64,000 bases of DNA, taken from the NCBI GenBank assembly GCA_916610825.1, contig OU744446.1, forward strand, positions 33,461,436-33,525,435, written 5' to 3'. Of this stretch, positions 38,919 to 52,785 are shown piece by piece. Source of the DNA: Haliclystus octoradiatus. Its lineage: Eukaryota > Cnidaria > Staurozoa > Stauromedusae > Haliclystidae. Under the pieces are notes generated by a model. The model worked only from the letters and a program-made list of their open reading frames with translations. It was not told the origin of the DNA and did no database searches. The translations under genes were made by a program, and so were the position numbers. Position 1 is the first letter of the stretch. Each line of letters begins with the position of its first letter.

Positions 38919-41900
38919 ATGGCTGAGTTTTGGCTTATATCTGCCCCTGGAGAGCGTACTGTGCAGCAGACTTGGGAGAAATGTAAAGCAAAAACAGAAG
39001 GGATGTCCTTGAATTCAAAGCTGGCACTGCCTGAATTAAAGGTGGGCTTATAGAGTTAATATTATATTATTAAGAATAGTCTAACATGGGCCTGGGTGCC
39101 TAGTATCTATAGGCTAGGCAAAGGAGCGTTGGCCCTGTTAGGCAGGCCATCATATCAATTCGAAATTGAGAATGTATGCCCACCTGTAGCATTCAATCGT
39201 TGTCTAAACTTTAAGGCTTTTATTATCAATAATAATTGAAAATACGCTGCGTTAAGATCTCAAAGCTATTGATGTATGAATGAAGAGTTTTTGAATAATG
39301 ATGGTCAATAGGTCATTTGACCTGAGAAGAAAAACTCTTTTAGTTTAGACCAACTGAGAACCTCGATTTAAGAACTGAACTTTGACCTGAATGTTGTCCA
39401 ACAATTTTAAGCTGCAAATATTTGTCCAAGATTGAAAATATTGCAATTTGCTTGCTTGAGATTTAATTAAATCTGTTTGAATTCCTACGTTGGAAAGTTT
39501 GCTGAGCGCCAGAGATGTCTTCGCGCACGCAAACTTTTCAGTCTGGTATTGATTATCTAAAGTTCCAGATCTCATCGCACCCATTATGTGTATGTCATGT
39601 AAATGTACACAGTTAACAACGTGTTCCCCTGTGAGTCGAATAGTCGATATTTCAGGACCCATCGGGAGTCTCCCGCTTTCGAAATCAAACTCCCGCTCTC
39701 CGGATTGCTCCCAAATTCTCCGGGTAGTTCACGTGTTTGTTATTTACAAATACATTGTATAATAAAGTCTTTTTTGTCGATCATATTTCAAGATTATGAC
39801 CTAAATAATATAAATTTGTGTAACAAAATATTTTGTACGCTTTTTCTATTCAATTTTGACATTGAAATTCTGAAATGAAGGCTGGGAATGCATTACTATA
39901 ATTCATTACGTTCTTCTCCGTTTTTAGGAGCCATTTTGAATGTCCCTGAAGCCCTGTTGACTACTCCATGTGACTAATTAAATCCTTTTTGTTGTCAAAG
40001 TCATTCAACTTTAGAAGTGAAGTTCTGGGTGACTATTTTTTCTAAAATTCAAACAGATTGCAGCATCAGCTGTTATTTAGGCATAACTGCTCGAAAATTT
40101 CCCCAGGGGGCATGCCCCGCCCCGCCCCCCCCCGCCCAGAGGATGCCTTCGGCACCCAAGCCTCCCTATTTCGAGACTCCAAAGGTTGGAAGCTCTGATA
40201 TTTGCTTCTCTTTTGCTGGAAGTCCTAAAGGTGACTGAAAACTTTGATATTACATTTTCACAGGCTGGTCAAGACAGTATTACAGTTAAATAAACAATCA
40301 GCCAACAGGGGGGATATACATAACTCTACATGGGGGGATCCCACACAAACTGTACTATTATCTCATATTTGCAAAAATCAATGATGTAATATCATGTGAA
40401 TTTCAAGTTTCCCTGAGAAACCTGCCATTTATTTTTGAAGTTTAAATTTTCTGACTAAAACTACATAGTCTGCTAATTGGCTAACTTCACATTCTTTATG
40501 ATTTTCACTTGTTTAATATCCTGCTATCCAATAAAGGTACCGTATATCAAACAAGATTTACTAGACTACAAATCATACTAGGCCTGCAAATTCTAATTTA
40601 TGTTAAACATGCATTTACAACAGTATATGTATTTTATTAGGTTGGAACGCTTGATACATTGGTTGGTCTGTCTGATGATCTTGGAAAGCTAGACACATTC
40701 GTTGAAAGGTAGGCTTCTCTCACTCAAGCATCCGTGCCAATTTAAAGGATGGCACAATTTAGATAGCTGTTTAATTGTTCTTTATTATAATAGATGTAGG
40801 CCGTGTATGCTGACGTTAAAGGGAGAGATGCAGATGCTAAGGGCTACTATACAGGCGTTAGTCAGAGCTCTTTGATACCATAGACACTACCATACAGTTA
40901 ACAGTAAGACAATCAAGAGTTGAAAGGGGACAGTTTAAAACATGACAACTTATATGACTACGTATATACAACACCTCTTAGGAAAGCCACTACATATCTA
41001 AACCACCGTAAAATAATTTTCCACAATGATTTGAATGAAATGCTGCCAGAGAGCTTTCTTGGTTTTAATATTTCAAAGGTGTCAAAAGGTTAGCCAAAAT
41101 TTAGAAGAAAATAGCTTTTGTTTCTATCTCTCCTCGAATTTAAAAGGTATCAATATTGTATTATAAGGAACCTATCGGAGTATCGGGTGGAGAGTTGTGA
41201 ATAAAAAGGTTAAAAGGTTATAATAAGGTTTTTGAATAAAAATCATGTTTCTGGAGGGAGAAAAGATTTGTTGAACATTGATTGTCAAGAAAAGAAAATA
41301 TAATTTGATAGAAATTCCCCCTTCATTTTCAATGCCTGCTGGACAACCATGAAATTTGTGCAACCTGACAGAACATCTTACTACAGGGCTTTTGTATTTA
41401 AATAGTTTATTTTTTATAGTATTGGTTAGTATTGTAATGTGCTGTTGTATTGTAAAGTGAAATCTGTATATAACAGCCAGCTACGAGAGGTATATAAATT
41501 GACCATTATAAACAGGTGGCCTTTATATACAGGTTTAGTTCAATAGAAAATCCTATTTTAGACATTACCCATTGACCAACAGTGACCACTATAGACAGGT
41601 GGCTGCTGTATAGAGGTGACCGTTATAACAGGTTTAACTGTATGTATAACTTCTGAAAGTTATATCGTTATACTGCAAATAACTGGGGTTTTGATTAAAA
41701 ATTTCTAATGTTGCAATTGACTGTTATTAAAGGAGATTAGTATTAATATTGCGTCTACAGGGTATTAATATGTCACAATGGCCAGAATATTATTTGATTA
41801 AATCATACTTGGTAAATGTTGTTAAAAACAATGAAAACTGCACATTTAAAAATATTTTGAAAATCTGATTTAATCGACAGAACAACTTAAATCCGATCAG

Positions 41901-44900
41901 ATGTGAATGCTGTAACACAATCAGAACCCGACCCAAAATCCGTTCAAACCTCAGAAACCTGATCAAATCGGTACACCTTAAATGTGCACCAATGGATGTA
42001 TCATAATCAAGCGCAATTTAGTTTGCATTATTATGTTACAAATATTTTATCTATCTATAAGGCAATGATATTTTGACTACATTTTGTAATCTTGCTTATT
42101 GTTTGTAGTATTGTGAAGAAAATTGCATCTTACAGTCTTGAAGTACTAGAAGAAAAGCAAGAGAAAGTGCTTGAAAATTTGAAAGTAAATGGGAGTAAGT
42201 AGGCTTATATTGACACAAATAACATGTAGGCAATACAGTTGGCAACCGGTTGAAACACCTGTTCTTTGAAATTGCTATGAAACTTGAATTTACTACAACT
42301 TGCTCTCAATTCAGTTCAAAAACAAAAAGTAAAGTAGCCTAATATCTAAGTATTTACAATCTTATAAAATATGTTTTTATCATTGATATGATCTAGATAA
42401 TCTGGCTCTACTTTTTTTCTCAATACATCACAGTTTCTTTTAATCAAATTCTATTAACAAAAGTTCAGATTAATGTATATGTGTGTTCCAAGTTTATTTA
42501 TATTTTCTATAATACTATTTCTTTTCAGTGGATCCAGCTAACTATCTAACCAAATTTCAATGGGATTCTGCAAAATATCCAATTAAACAACCGCTGATGA
42601 ATCTTGCGGAAATCGTAAATAAGGTAATGGAACTAATCTTGAATATAATTAAACCCACAACGAAACAAGGACGAATATTGATACAATTAGTTGCTTCATT
42701 TCATCTTATTTTGAGCCAACTTTATTGTGTTTATGACTGGGTGTGATAATAGCCAGCATTCTGACCAAGATTCGGAAAGGCTTGCTAAACTGAGGCAAAA
42801 TTCTGAAGTACCTCCGTTTCTTGGCCGACTTGATTGAATCATATTCAGAATTTGGTTAAGTTTTATGATTGATAATAATGTGTTTCATATCTTTCTCCAG
42901 TTCTGAGCCTCGGGCAAAGTTATCATAAATTTCGAAGCAAGCGTGTTGAACTGTTTAACAATATTTATCCTAGAATTGCCAAACACAGAAGCTTATTTCA
43001 TATCTATATCTATGAATGCGAATGTCTTTGTGTTATTTCCCGATTTTCTTGGCCATGTAAAAACAAAAAGAATCAAATAACATATCATTTTATAGATGAT
43101 TACGAATTGTTGTACCTAATAGGCGTTGTTTTTTTCAAAATTTCCCTTTGCTTTGCGTACTTTTAACCAAAGAAAATGTATTTTTTAAATGGCCGTACTA
43201 CGACATTCTTTGTTGAGTGACTTTCCTAATGTTTGGTATTAATATTCACGAGTTCTCCAATTTCATTTCACGTTGTTTTAAGGTAGTTTTAATTCAGCCA
43301 AAATTAACCCAGCAATGCGGGTGAGAAATTGCTAGTTTTATACAAAGCTTTATACCTACTTGCTTTTCCATAATCAACAACTATAATACTGTGTTGATTA
43401 TGATGTCTTCCGTTTTATTTATAGCAAATCGGTCAGATTGATGCTGATTTGAAGATGAAAGCATCAGCCTATAATACTGTCAGAGGAACACTTCAATCAT
43501 TGGAAAGAAAAGCTGCGTAAGGATTACCGATGATAACATTGATAGAAAAACATTTGTAGTGTGGTCTATTATGATTGTGTTGAGATCAAATCTAAATACG
43601 AAGTTGGTTAGTATAGAAACCTGTATATAACAGCCAGCTACGAAAGGTAGATAAATTGACCGTTATAGACAGGTGGCCTTTATATACATGTTTAATTCAA
43701 TAGAAAATACTATTTTAGATATTGCAAGAGTGACCACTATAGACAGGTGGCCGCTTTATAGAGTTGGCTGTTATAACAGGTTTGACTGTAATTGATTTTT
43801 TGTTTCTTAAATTCTTACTAATCCTCAATGTCAGCAGAGTGACATAAAAAATCCAAACCTGCAAACGTAGTTCAACGAAGATGGGGCAATACTCGGTAGT
43901 ATTCCGGAAATGTACGATTTTTTTTTATTAAATATCAAAACTTACCAATGTAAAATAATCCTTGATAGCTGACCAAGAAGACTGCTCAATTCATTAAGGA
44001 ACAATGTCAAGAATTAGGAACTGTTAATTATCAAATGGGCTACAATTGATAAAATGGAATAGGACAATTTAATTGACAATATTGGGAACAATCAATGGGG
44101 CTTATTCAAGTAACTGCTTTCTTTCAAATTCTCTTTAGTCGTAAAATCTTTAATTCTTTTTTCAGAAATATTTTCAAACAATTATAACGTTCAGGACATT
44201 ATCATAATACGCATTAAACCCACAAATTATATCCACAACTCAAATGAACATGTTAGAGCTTGTACGCAGGCTGCTTAAACACTAACCCAAGGCTAGGACC
44301 GAGAATTATTCCTCCTTCCAGAAATTTCGGTTAAAAAATAAAAAGTCTATTTTCTTCGGAATTTTGGCCAGCCTTGCAGAAACCTAATAACAACGTTGCT
44401 GAGTTTTGTCTGACCTTTGTCCAAGAGAATCCTCGTATAAGGTGTCTCTTTATGTTATGATGATTATGACGATTATCTGCTTAGTTTCTATATAAGGTTG
44501 ACATTATCCTTAATAATTTTCATAATTTTTTAACAATTTTGATGTAACTTATTTCTTCAATGTTTACAGTGGAAGTTTGTTAACAAGAAATCTTGCTGAT
44601 CTGGTAAAGAAAGAACATTTTGTACTGGGATCAGATTATCTTGTCACTCTTCTTGTCATTGTACCAAGGTATGTGTAATAAACAAATATTAAACAATGTC
44701 TGTGCAACAGTGCAATATGGGTTATATAAACACAAATGTTGCGTCATCAGACACAAGGAAAGCAAAAGAAAAGCACGAGCCGACGCTGCAAGTGCTTTTG
44801 CAAAGCGTTTTGAGTGTCTCATAGCAACTCAAGTGTTTATATTTACCCATATTGCACAATGATTTTCATCATTGCATTTTGTTTTACTCCCATGCCATCA

Positions 44901-47900
44901 TAAATCATCAAGATTGGTGCTGATATTAGTACACAGATCATTATTTAATTGATCATTGTCAACAACAAAATTTTCACAAATTTTTGATGTCTCTCGTTCA
45001 CAATGATGGTCTGTTGAAAATGTGAGACCCATTGCGCATTAGTTTTGTTATGGATCTGAAACTATTTAATTTTGAACAATGATGACTGCTTTCTAACTAT
45101 TAAAAAATTGAGTCCATCGCTGCTCCATTGTTACTGTTAGCATTATTACTGCACTTCTAAACTAACCAGTTTGATGCTTTCCTGACTGAATTTTTTTTTT
45201 GTTTCTCCAAATAGAGGCATTACTTCAGATTGGACTTTGAGCTATGAAAAGCTTACTGCAATGATAGTACCAAAATCTTCAAAGTGAGTTGATATATTGT
45301 TTTAAATACTGATAGACTTAAATATTGTCTGACGTACAAACATGAAAATGAATCAAGTTTCAAAACTAGAATTACAGTGCTAGAAAAAAACTATAATGGA
45401 GGAACATTCCAATTAGATAATTTCAGTTTTAAAATAGTTTTTATTGTAAAAAAAAAAAAAATTGAAGTTGCTTAGTTAGAACACACCCATAGTCTCCAGA
45501 CGTTTCTAATCACCATGGCCATGCACAATTGCACATCATAGATGTCCTGTATTTGGGACCTTGAAATATTCAGAAAAATATTTTAATAAAAAATAGGATA
45601 ATCTATATTAACCTACACACTATAGACATTATACCGCAGAAGAACAGAAATTATTTAACAAATAGTATGGGACTTAGGGGACTGTGTAGCATAAAGGTTT
45701 TCTGAATAAATGATGATGATGATGATGATGATAAATAGTTTCGGATCCAATTTGCAATAATATTTGGACTTAGAACTGAATTCAGAAAATCCATAATTTT
45801 CACATCTACATCAGGTCCAGATCTAAACATATTTTCTGCCAATAACCGATAACAAGTTTTTATTGATATGTGGCTGTTCTATAGGGTGTCCTCTGTACGC
45901 AAGTTCACTGTACAATAGCAAACATATAATAGTATACAATGATGTCAATTAGGGCCGGCCTAAGCTACTTTTTGAAGCCTAAAGTACCTTTCCGAAACAG
46001 TCTTTTGCTGTCTATGAAACAAACATTAGTTGTCTGTTTTACATTTTCCTTTTGTTAAAAAAATATAGTTTTGATTTTGAGAAGTCCTATTTTATCTCTT
46101 GGTCTCAATCATTTGCTTGTCCTGCTTACAGCTTAAAGGGTCAAACCAGACCGGCAGCCTTTGCATTCAACTTTTTCAAAATGGAGTCTCGCAGCCTTCT
46201 TATCAACGTCATAGCATTCCTCATGATTTCATTTGAGCCGTAGCAACCTTTTAATTCATGTATGAATATTTCTGAAAAACAACATGAAAACTGGAGCGAA
46301 ACAATGCGAATTGAATAAGGATAATGAAAACTATGGTAATTATGTACGGCCGTGAAACATTAACATCAATCCATGCGAAACAGACGGGAATTTTTATCAA
46401 AACATACTCAAACCACAGAAAGAAATGCACGAAGGAATGACAAAACTGATCAATAATAGAATACTATTTTAATTAATTTGCTGTAGAAATTCATATATTC
46501 CACGAGTCCAGAAACTACATATGATGCTTATTTCATCTCGATCGAAGTTCGATAAATATCAAGTGTGATTGAAAATAGAAATACAAAATAAATAAGCTGT
46601 TGATTTGAGGTTGTGAAAATGGAGCTTCGTTTTTTGTTCTTTGAAGGAATCTCGCATTGATAGGTTTGTAAACAGGAAAACAGTATCAAATCTTCACTCA
46701 GGTGTTCCTTTAGACAAAATTCATTCCTTATACCAGTCTTTGCAAATCACGAAATTTAGGTAAAACTTTATTATGGTTTATCGCCAAGACGCCATGTCCA
46801 GATATCCTGATGTATAAGTGAAAGCTCTTGAGTTATCGGTGGCCTTCTACCTGCTCCTTCCTTTTTACCACCATGTTCTGGTTCTTCAGGAACTTGGCAT
46901 TCGTGTTATTAAAATTATCGAAGATTAGAAATAAAGTATAGGCTAGTAAGTATAAGCTCTTGTTCAAGAATGGTTCAAAAATATTTTACGACAAACGCAT
47001 TCTAGACGAGGCAAAGCAATGTTTGGAAACGAGTGTTTGAATTTTACGTGCACTATTCAAAGTGTGCGCGCGCAAGGTTTCTCGGTCTGTTTTGACCCTT
47101 TAAAGACCATAAAATGACCAGCAGCCTTTGCATATTTTTGTCTTTGAAATCTGGACCCAGATTTCAATCACTCGTTTTCATGATACACGGCCCGCCTTTG
47201 TGTCTCTTTTGCACACACACGCGATGTTGCAAAACATTTCGTAAAACGAACATGGAGGCATCTCTGCCAAGTTATTTATCAACGAACTGATTTGGAAAGT
47301 TACAAGAGCAATGGAGGTGGACGTCAAAGGGCTTTCGACGCTTAAAGAAATGTGTACCACGAAAATCAATTCACTTGCTACTAGCGTCATACGAATTGAG
47401 GGCGGAAAACAGAGTTGAAAACTACAACTGAACTCGACTGATTCAAAATTTCATGTTGGTGTTTACTTGATACAAGAATATTGGGGATTGAAAAAACGGG
47501 AAGAGATTTGTTAACATTCAAAATCAAAATTTATCACCGAAACAAAATGAAATTATAACACCAGGTGAATTCGTTTTTGAATATGGATACTTTGATCATT
47601 GACTCCAAATTATGTAAACATGTAAACACGTAGGCTTCATCTAAAACTAGTTAGTTACATACCTATGTATGTTTTATATTGCATGATTTTTCTGTAGTAT
47701 TTACGCCCGTAGATTGTAAAATTTAGAATCATATGAATTTAATTGCGTTGATTTGAAAGTACATTTTATCCAAGTTGTTTTGATTTGCGTCAAACTTCTC
47801 AGACATATAATCGGACTTTGACTCCCATTCCGCTATTTATTTGTGAGCCGTATACATTTGTTGGTTATCTATAGCCATAGACTTTGCGTTTCGACAAATA

Positions 47901-50900
47901 AGAATTGCGAATTATCCAAAACTGAAATTGGTAAACCAGACTATTTTCTCGAGCTTTCTGTCGTGTCTTTCCGTAGCAACAGCCACGAGGACAATCCTCT
48001 GATGTCACTTTCCAGAGGAGTAGCCTCGTTTCTTGTAATCAAAACAGCAAAACAAAGCAAAGGCTGCTGGTCATTCGAAACTCTTTAATAATCTGCCCCT
48101 GATGTCAACAAAAACAGTAGGCCTACCAATTCAGTAAATATTTTGAAAATTCTTTTTCAACCAATTGATTTATTTGTTTAGGTTAATACATGAAGATAAT
48201 GAACATGGTCTCTATACTGTGACATTGTTTAAGAAAGTAGTTGATGAATTCAAGCACCATGCCAGAGAAAAAAAGTAAGTTCACGTTATACTGCTGTCAA
48301 TGTTGATCAATGATCATAACTTTTTACAGGGTTATACAATGTATATTTGTGCCTGGTGAATCTCCAATGGAGAATGATATATTTTTTTCCTTCCAAATTG
48401 CCTATTACTGGTTCTAGCTAATGACTTACCAAAATCATAATGTCAACTTTTTAATGAGACTACATTGATTGGAACTTGTCCAATTATGGTTGCATTCATT
48501 GAATTGTTTTCAGCATTTTCCTGCGCGGGCCTACATTTGAGTGCAGCCTTCACAAATCTGTTATTTGTTTGTTCTATTCTAATCAGATTATCCAAAATGG
48601 AACGTGAAGAGGAGCTCAACCTGCAATGTACTTTGCGGATCGGGCATTAGCTCCATTTGAGACTCATACATTTCTTTCTCTTCTTGTTAATCAGATTTAT
48701 GGTTCGTGATTTTGTTTATGATGAAAATCAATTAGCAGCTAGCAAGAACGAGTTGTCAAAGCTAACATCAGATAAAAAGAAACAATTTGTAAGTTGAAAT
48801 GCTATTGATTGTGGCCCGCTGTCCAGAGGTAACCGCTATAGCAGGTTTGACTGTACAGTATTTAGTTAATTTTCTTACGGTCTGTACCTTTAATTGGACA
48901 AGGTGACATGGTATTCATAGTGGAAAGCATTGAATGAAATCAGGGGGAATTCAATTTGAGAATGATTTCAATTTCCTAAATTGTAACAGAATCATGCAAT
49001 GTCCCAACCATGCTACTGAAAAAATGTTTTTCTATCGTTTTGTTATTCGTTTCAGGGCCCCCTTGTTCGATGGCTAAAAGTGAATTTTGGAGATACCTTC
49101 ATTGCCTGGATGCATGTCAAGGTGAATTTATATTTAAGACTATTGAATATTACCATTTGATTTTACATAGCTAATCATATATACCATTTTTATACAGTTA
49201 GCATTTCAACAGAGAAGTCTCGATACATCTACATCACAATATTTCACAACATTTAATCATTAATTCTACCACAATTTCAGAACAACTAACTTTCTAGACG
49301 CAGTCCTACTCAGAATTGTTTGTTTATTAAAATATATTATTGAAAAATAGAATGGCTATACAGCTGCTAAACCAAGGAGACCAGAGGTAGCCTAATTGGG
49401 AGTCCTGCAGGGATTTCTTTGTAAACATATATAAAGGCTTGCCTGGTAACATTTTCCATATTTGACTGGCAAAGAATTACCACAATATCCTGATGCATAA
49501 ACAAATTACATGTGACCACAATGATTGAACATCGGATCCAGTCCAAATAACTCTATATTTAAATAGAGAAAACAATTATAATTCTATAGAAATAAAGTCA
49601 AAGATAATACATCGTCTCGTTTAAACAGATTTCGCGCGATAGTGATCATCATACATCTGATTAGATCTATCGCGCAAATACTTTCACTTCATTTCTACAC
49701 TGCTCTGCATATCTGCATTGAGTATTCTATTGATGTTTTGCCACCAATAAAGTTATAGTTTGTATATAAATAATGTGTTTTACGAGTGCACCAGGGTCAC
49801 TGGCTTTTGCTCTTTCTTAGGCCCTGTTTACAATGGGGGTGAATTTCCTGGGTCTATTGTTTATGCGGGTTTGTTAACAAGCAAAATGAAAAAGTTGCCT
49901 ACCTGAGTTACTCGCCCCAGCAGACCAGGCTACCCTAGCACCCGAGACAATTTTTTGACTTGTAAACGGAAAGAAGGAGTTAATATTGAAAATGGTAGCT
50001 TTAATTTTCTATTATTTGACCGTTTTCTTTGTAGACATCTTTTGTTCTATAACCATTCGATTTCAGCGTGCATGCTTAGATTGGTTTTAAATTGTTCAAC
50101 TCTGGTGGGCGGGTTACTCCAGTTGCCCTTGTAAACACACAATACATTTTAACTCGGTAAGGCGAGTAATCAACCCTCCTTGTAAACATTGCCTTAACAA
50201 AAGTTCATCAATCATCATAATCCTCAGACCTCATCATTATCAAAGTTTGCATTGCAGATCCACTCTGACCAATGATGTCCCTCATTTACCGTTTCATAAA
50301 GTTGGACGCAATAAGGGATTCTAAAGAATCAAAATTCCTTTATAATTGATTCATTGTTTTGTTTTAGGCTTTGCGAGTATTTGTTGAATCAGTACTACGA
50401 TTTGGTTTGCCAGTAAACTTCCAAACCATGCTTCTTCAGGTTAGTTGCAGCTATCATTGTGCTATATATTGTGCTATATGTGTGAGGCTACAATGTATTT
50501 CTGGAAGCATAGCGTAGGGTAAACAATGTGTGATTTTCTATCCAGTGGTAATGAATAGCTAAGAGAGATATGTAAGTTGACATATTAAGCAAGTCATTGT
50601 TGGGTGTGGTTTAAAGGGGGATGAAACTTTGAAATATTGTATTTGTCTAATAATGTTCTTGGAAGATAGAATGTCCTCTTATCAAGAGTGGATGATTGTT
50701 CTACTTGAAAAATCTGTTCTGTGTGGCCCTTGTAAATGCTTTCAACTCAAGTTAAAAATTTGCTTCAAACATTGATAAAATCAGGGATGCCGTTGCCGAG
50801 AAAGGAGATGCCAGTACGCGGTGACAATTTATATTGCCAGCAAGGTTTTCCTGCTACATTTTGATTGTGATTTTTCGCAACAAATAAGCTACTATAGCTG

Positions 50901-52103
50901 ATCCAGCAATAGCAAAGTGAACTGAGAAATCCATATTAATTTAAATATATCTCTCTCCAAATCTTTACAGAACAAAAATATAGACCATAATTTAGATTTG
51001 CTGCATCAATAGATAGCCTTGCAATCGCAGTTATTGTGTCACAGGCTAAAGGTTTGATCTGATGCAATTTGTTTCTTTTTCTTTGCTTGATCATTAGCCA
51101 AACAAGGGGAAACATCGAAAATTGCGTGACACATTAGAGGCTCTGTATTCACATCTAGACAATGAATCATCAAATGACAAAAAAGATGTAAGTATTGTCC
51201 TAAATGGGTGCACAGGAAAATGTTCAGTCTTTCAAGAATATTTGCTTGTTTCACTTGTATTTGAACCAAAAATGTCTGGTTTCAAGCAAAGAATGTCTGG
51301 TTTCAGCAAAAAATGATAGTTTCAAGCAAAAAAAGATAGTCCATGTTCAATTTTCAGGCGATTTGAACTTGTAAGACAAAAATGCTTGACAGTTTGAGTT
51401 AAGACACTTTTGCTTGCTTAAAACAAGAAACGTTTGGATCAAATTAAGCGAAACCAACTTAAAGCAAGCAATAATAGTTTTGCAAGAGTTGAATTTCCTG
51501 TGTGTATCACAGTATGCTATGTAATGCAACCCTGTCGTGTTTTTCTTCTTCTACTAATTTATAACCTTATCACCAAGCGTGGCGCAAAAGCTGCGATGGT
51601 ACGATGGAGGATATGCAAACGAGGCAACCGGTTGGACAAATCCTGTTTGAAAAATAAACAACATCCACAATAACAAATACAGGACTACGTTCAGCCAATT
51701 CTCTTCTAACTGTGTTCCGTAATCTCAGTTTCATAGAGCAGAGGCTCTTGCCTACATTTTCTTGTCTGGGATAATGATGCATCAAACTCTAAACCAATCA
51801 GATTGACCGAATCATTTTCGTTACAATATTAAATATTTATTTTTATTTTTTTTTATTGTTCTTTTTTTTTCACCTTGACAATATTTATTATAATGTTTAA
51901 AATGTTTAAGATTGTAGCGTATAAAATGTTGCGCTATAATTGTATTCCAACATTTATGCCATTTGGATGGTCCAAGCTCATATATTCAATATTGTCTCTC
52001 GTTTTAGTCTGGTCAAATGGAAATTCCTGGGTTGGTGATCGGCCAACATGAATATTATCCATATGTGTATTATAACATCAGGTTAAATCTATTTGATCGT
52101 TAA
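38919..52103 (+). CDS. ATP6V1C1: V-type H+-ATPase subunit C (13 exons, 380 aa)
   Basis: Peripheral-stalk subunit that links V1 to V0 and controls reversible assembly of the vacuolar proton pump. Exons: 38919-39041, 40641-40708, 42109-42194, 42529-42623, 43425-43516, 44570-44668, 45215-45283, 48182-48274, 48695-48788, 49056-49121, 50368-50439, 51098-51187, 52008-52103. All are GT-AG with consistent phases (1143 nt). Diagnostic peptides: [93 protein letters not shown] and [11 protein letters not shown] near the C-terminus. Length fits the family (human about 382). The last residues (RLNLFDR) differ from vertebrate forms, and a donor-like CAGGTTAAAT there leaves a small doubt about the terminus. 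Orthology to subunit C is clear; C1 versus C2 is not meaningful in an invertebrate. Confidence 0.96.
39650..39740. repeat. CTCCCGCTCTCCGG-containing fragment
   Basis: GGGAGTCTCCCGCTTTCG, CTCCCGCTCTCCGG and TTCTCCGGG occur within 80 bp in ATP6V1C intron 1, giving a locally GC-rich repeated motif. Family unknown. Confidence 0.4.
40095..40190. repeat. C-rich fragment with GGGGGCATGCCCC palindrome
   Basis: CCCAGGGGGCATGCCCCGCC followed by a run of C and CCTTCGGCACC. It is much GC-richer than the intron around it, which suggests a piece of an interspersed repeat. No borders found. Confidence 0.45.
41450..41642. repeat. pogo-type MITE in ATP6V1C intron 2
   Basis: AAGTGAAATCTGTATATAAC...CGTTATAACAGGTTTAACTGT with four internal GACAGGTGGC/ACAGGTGGCC modules. 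Reverse orientation relative to 3649-3832. Confidence 0.85.
43612..43791. repeat. pogo-type MITE in ATP6V1C intron 5
   Basis: GAAACCTGTATATAACAGCC to TTATAACAGGTTTGACTGTA; same orientation as 41450-41642. Confidence 0.85.
44290..44410. repeat. Degenerate hAT-MITE-like fragment
   Basis: TTCTTCGGAATTTTGGCCAGCCTTGCAGAAACC followed by TTTTGTCTGACCTT resembles the right half of 30005-30440. No intact termini. Confidence 0.5.
46133..47103. mobile_element. piggyBac-like nonautonomous element B
   Basis: TTAAAGGGTCAAACCAGACC at the left and the complement GGTCTGTTTTGACCCTTTAA at the right, both starting at TTAA. 971 bp; no transposase. It ends in the same TTAA at which element A (47100-48088) begins. 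ATP6V1C intron 7. Confidence 0.85.
47100..48088. mobile_element. piggyBac-like nonautonomous element A, copy 2 (inverted)
   Basis: Reverse-complement relative of 22410-23431: begins TTAAAGACCATAAAATGACC and ends GGTCATTCGAAACTCTTTAA. The two copies are similar throughout with scattered differences and small indels. Located 93 bp upstream of exon 8. Confidence 0.85.
48815..48858. repeat. Short 3' end of pogo-type MITE
   Basis: GTGGCCCGCTGTCCAGAGGTAACCGCTATAGCAGGTTTGACTGTA, one terminus only. Confidence 0.65.
49820..50193. mobile_element. PIF/Harbinger-like MITE with TTA target duplication
   Basis: TIRs GGCCCTGTTTACAATGGGGG (left) and the complement of CCTCCTTGTAAACATTGCC (right). TTA is present at 49817-49819 and 50194-50196. 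The TIR and 3-bp TWA duplication fit PIF/Harbinger. ATP6V1C intron 10. Confidence 0.75.
51270..51336. repeat. Short tandem repeat, about 21-bp unit, three units
   Basis: ATGTCTGGTTTCAAGCAAAG, ATGTCTGGTTTCAGCAAAAA and ATGATAGTTTCAAGCAAAAA in succession, in ATP6V1C intron 12. Confidence 0.75.
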
Positions 52104-52160
52104 TATTAACTTTATATATTTTTGAATTTTAAAATTAATGAATTTGTAAAACCCAAGTAA

Positions 52161-52166
52161 AATAAA
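52161..52166 (+). terminator. ATP6V1C polyadenylation signal AATAAA
   Basis: First canonical hexamer, 58 nt after the stop codon. Confidence 0.65.
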
Positions 52167-52533
52167 TTTAAATTTACAAAATCTATATTGACACGAAAGA
52201 AATATATTCAATACTAATAAAAATTGAAAGATGAAAAGATTTTGTTTAAGAATATACAAAAATCAGCAATGCAAAAACGCAAAATCCAACCAATAATAAT
52301 GGTTAGAAGAAATCTTTAATTTCTAGTCATTAATTTTTTATGTCAAAATTAAAATTATATAGAGCATCATTTGCTTATTGTCTATCTGGATTATTTTGTT
52401 GAATTACTTCTATCAAGTGCTTTTCACAATAGCTGCTTCAGTTTCTATAGTGTCTATATAGACCGTTAATCATAGTAGAATATGTCCGAGTATGTTAGTC
52501 AATTTTGTCATGCACTGTCCTATGCAGACGCAG

Positions 52534-52539
52534 TTTATT
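52534..52539 (-). terminator. Candidate polyadenylation signal of the TSP1 gene
   Basis: AATAAA on the minus strand about 250 nt beyond the stop at 52786. It would place the two convergent 3' ends less than 400 bp apart. Confidence 0.35.
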
Positions 52540-52785
52540 TTCAAAAGCGTTGTCCGTGTAATACATACGCTCCGGAGACCTGTCGTGTTTCAGTGTAGTC
52601 TCCGTCGTCAAGGTTTTAAGATTTTCTTCTTTCTCATTTCACACGGAATAAATCCTTACAATACATTATTTACCTCACAGACACGTTACTGGACGGAACA
52701 ACAGGCTGTGAACATATTTCGTGAATGAATTTGGGGTCTTAGACGCAATTGCAAGCTAGTTATAATTTAGTAGTACTGTTCATGT

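Noticed and set aside
38714..38920. 68-codon minus-strand ORF between POP1 and ATP6V1C
   Set aside because: No family motif; antisense to the presumed ATP6V1C 5' UTR.
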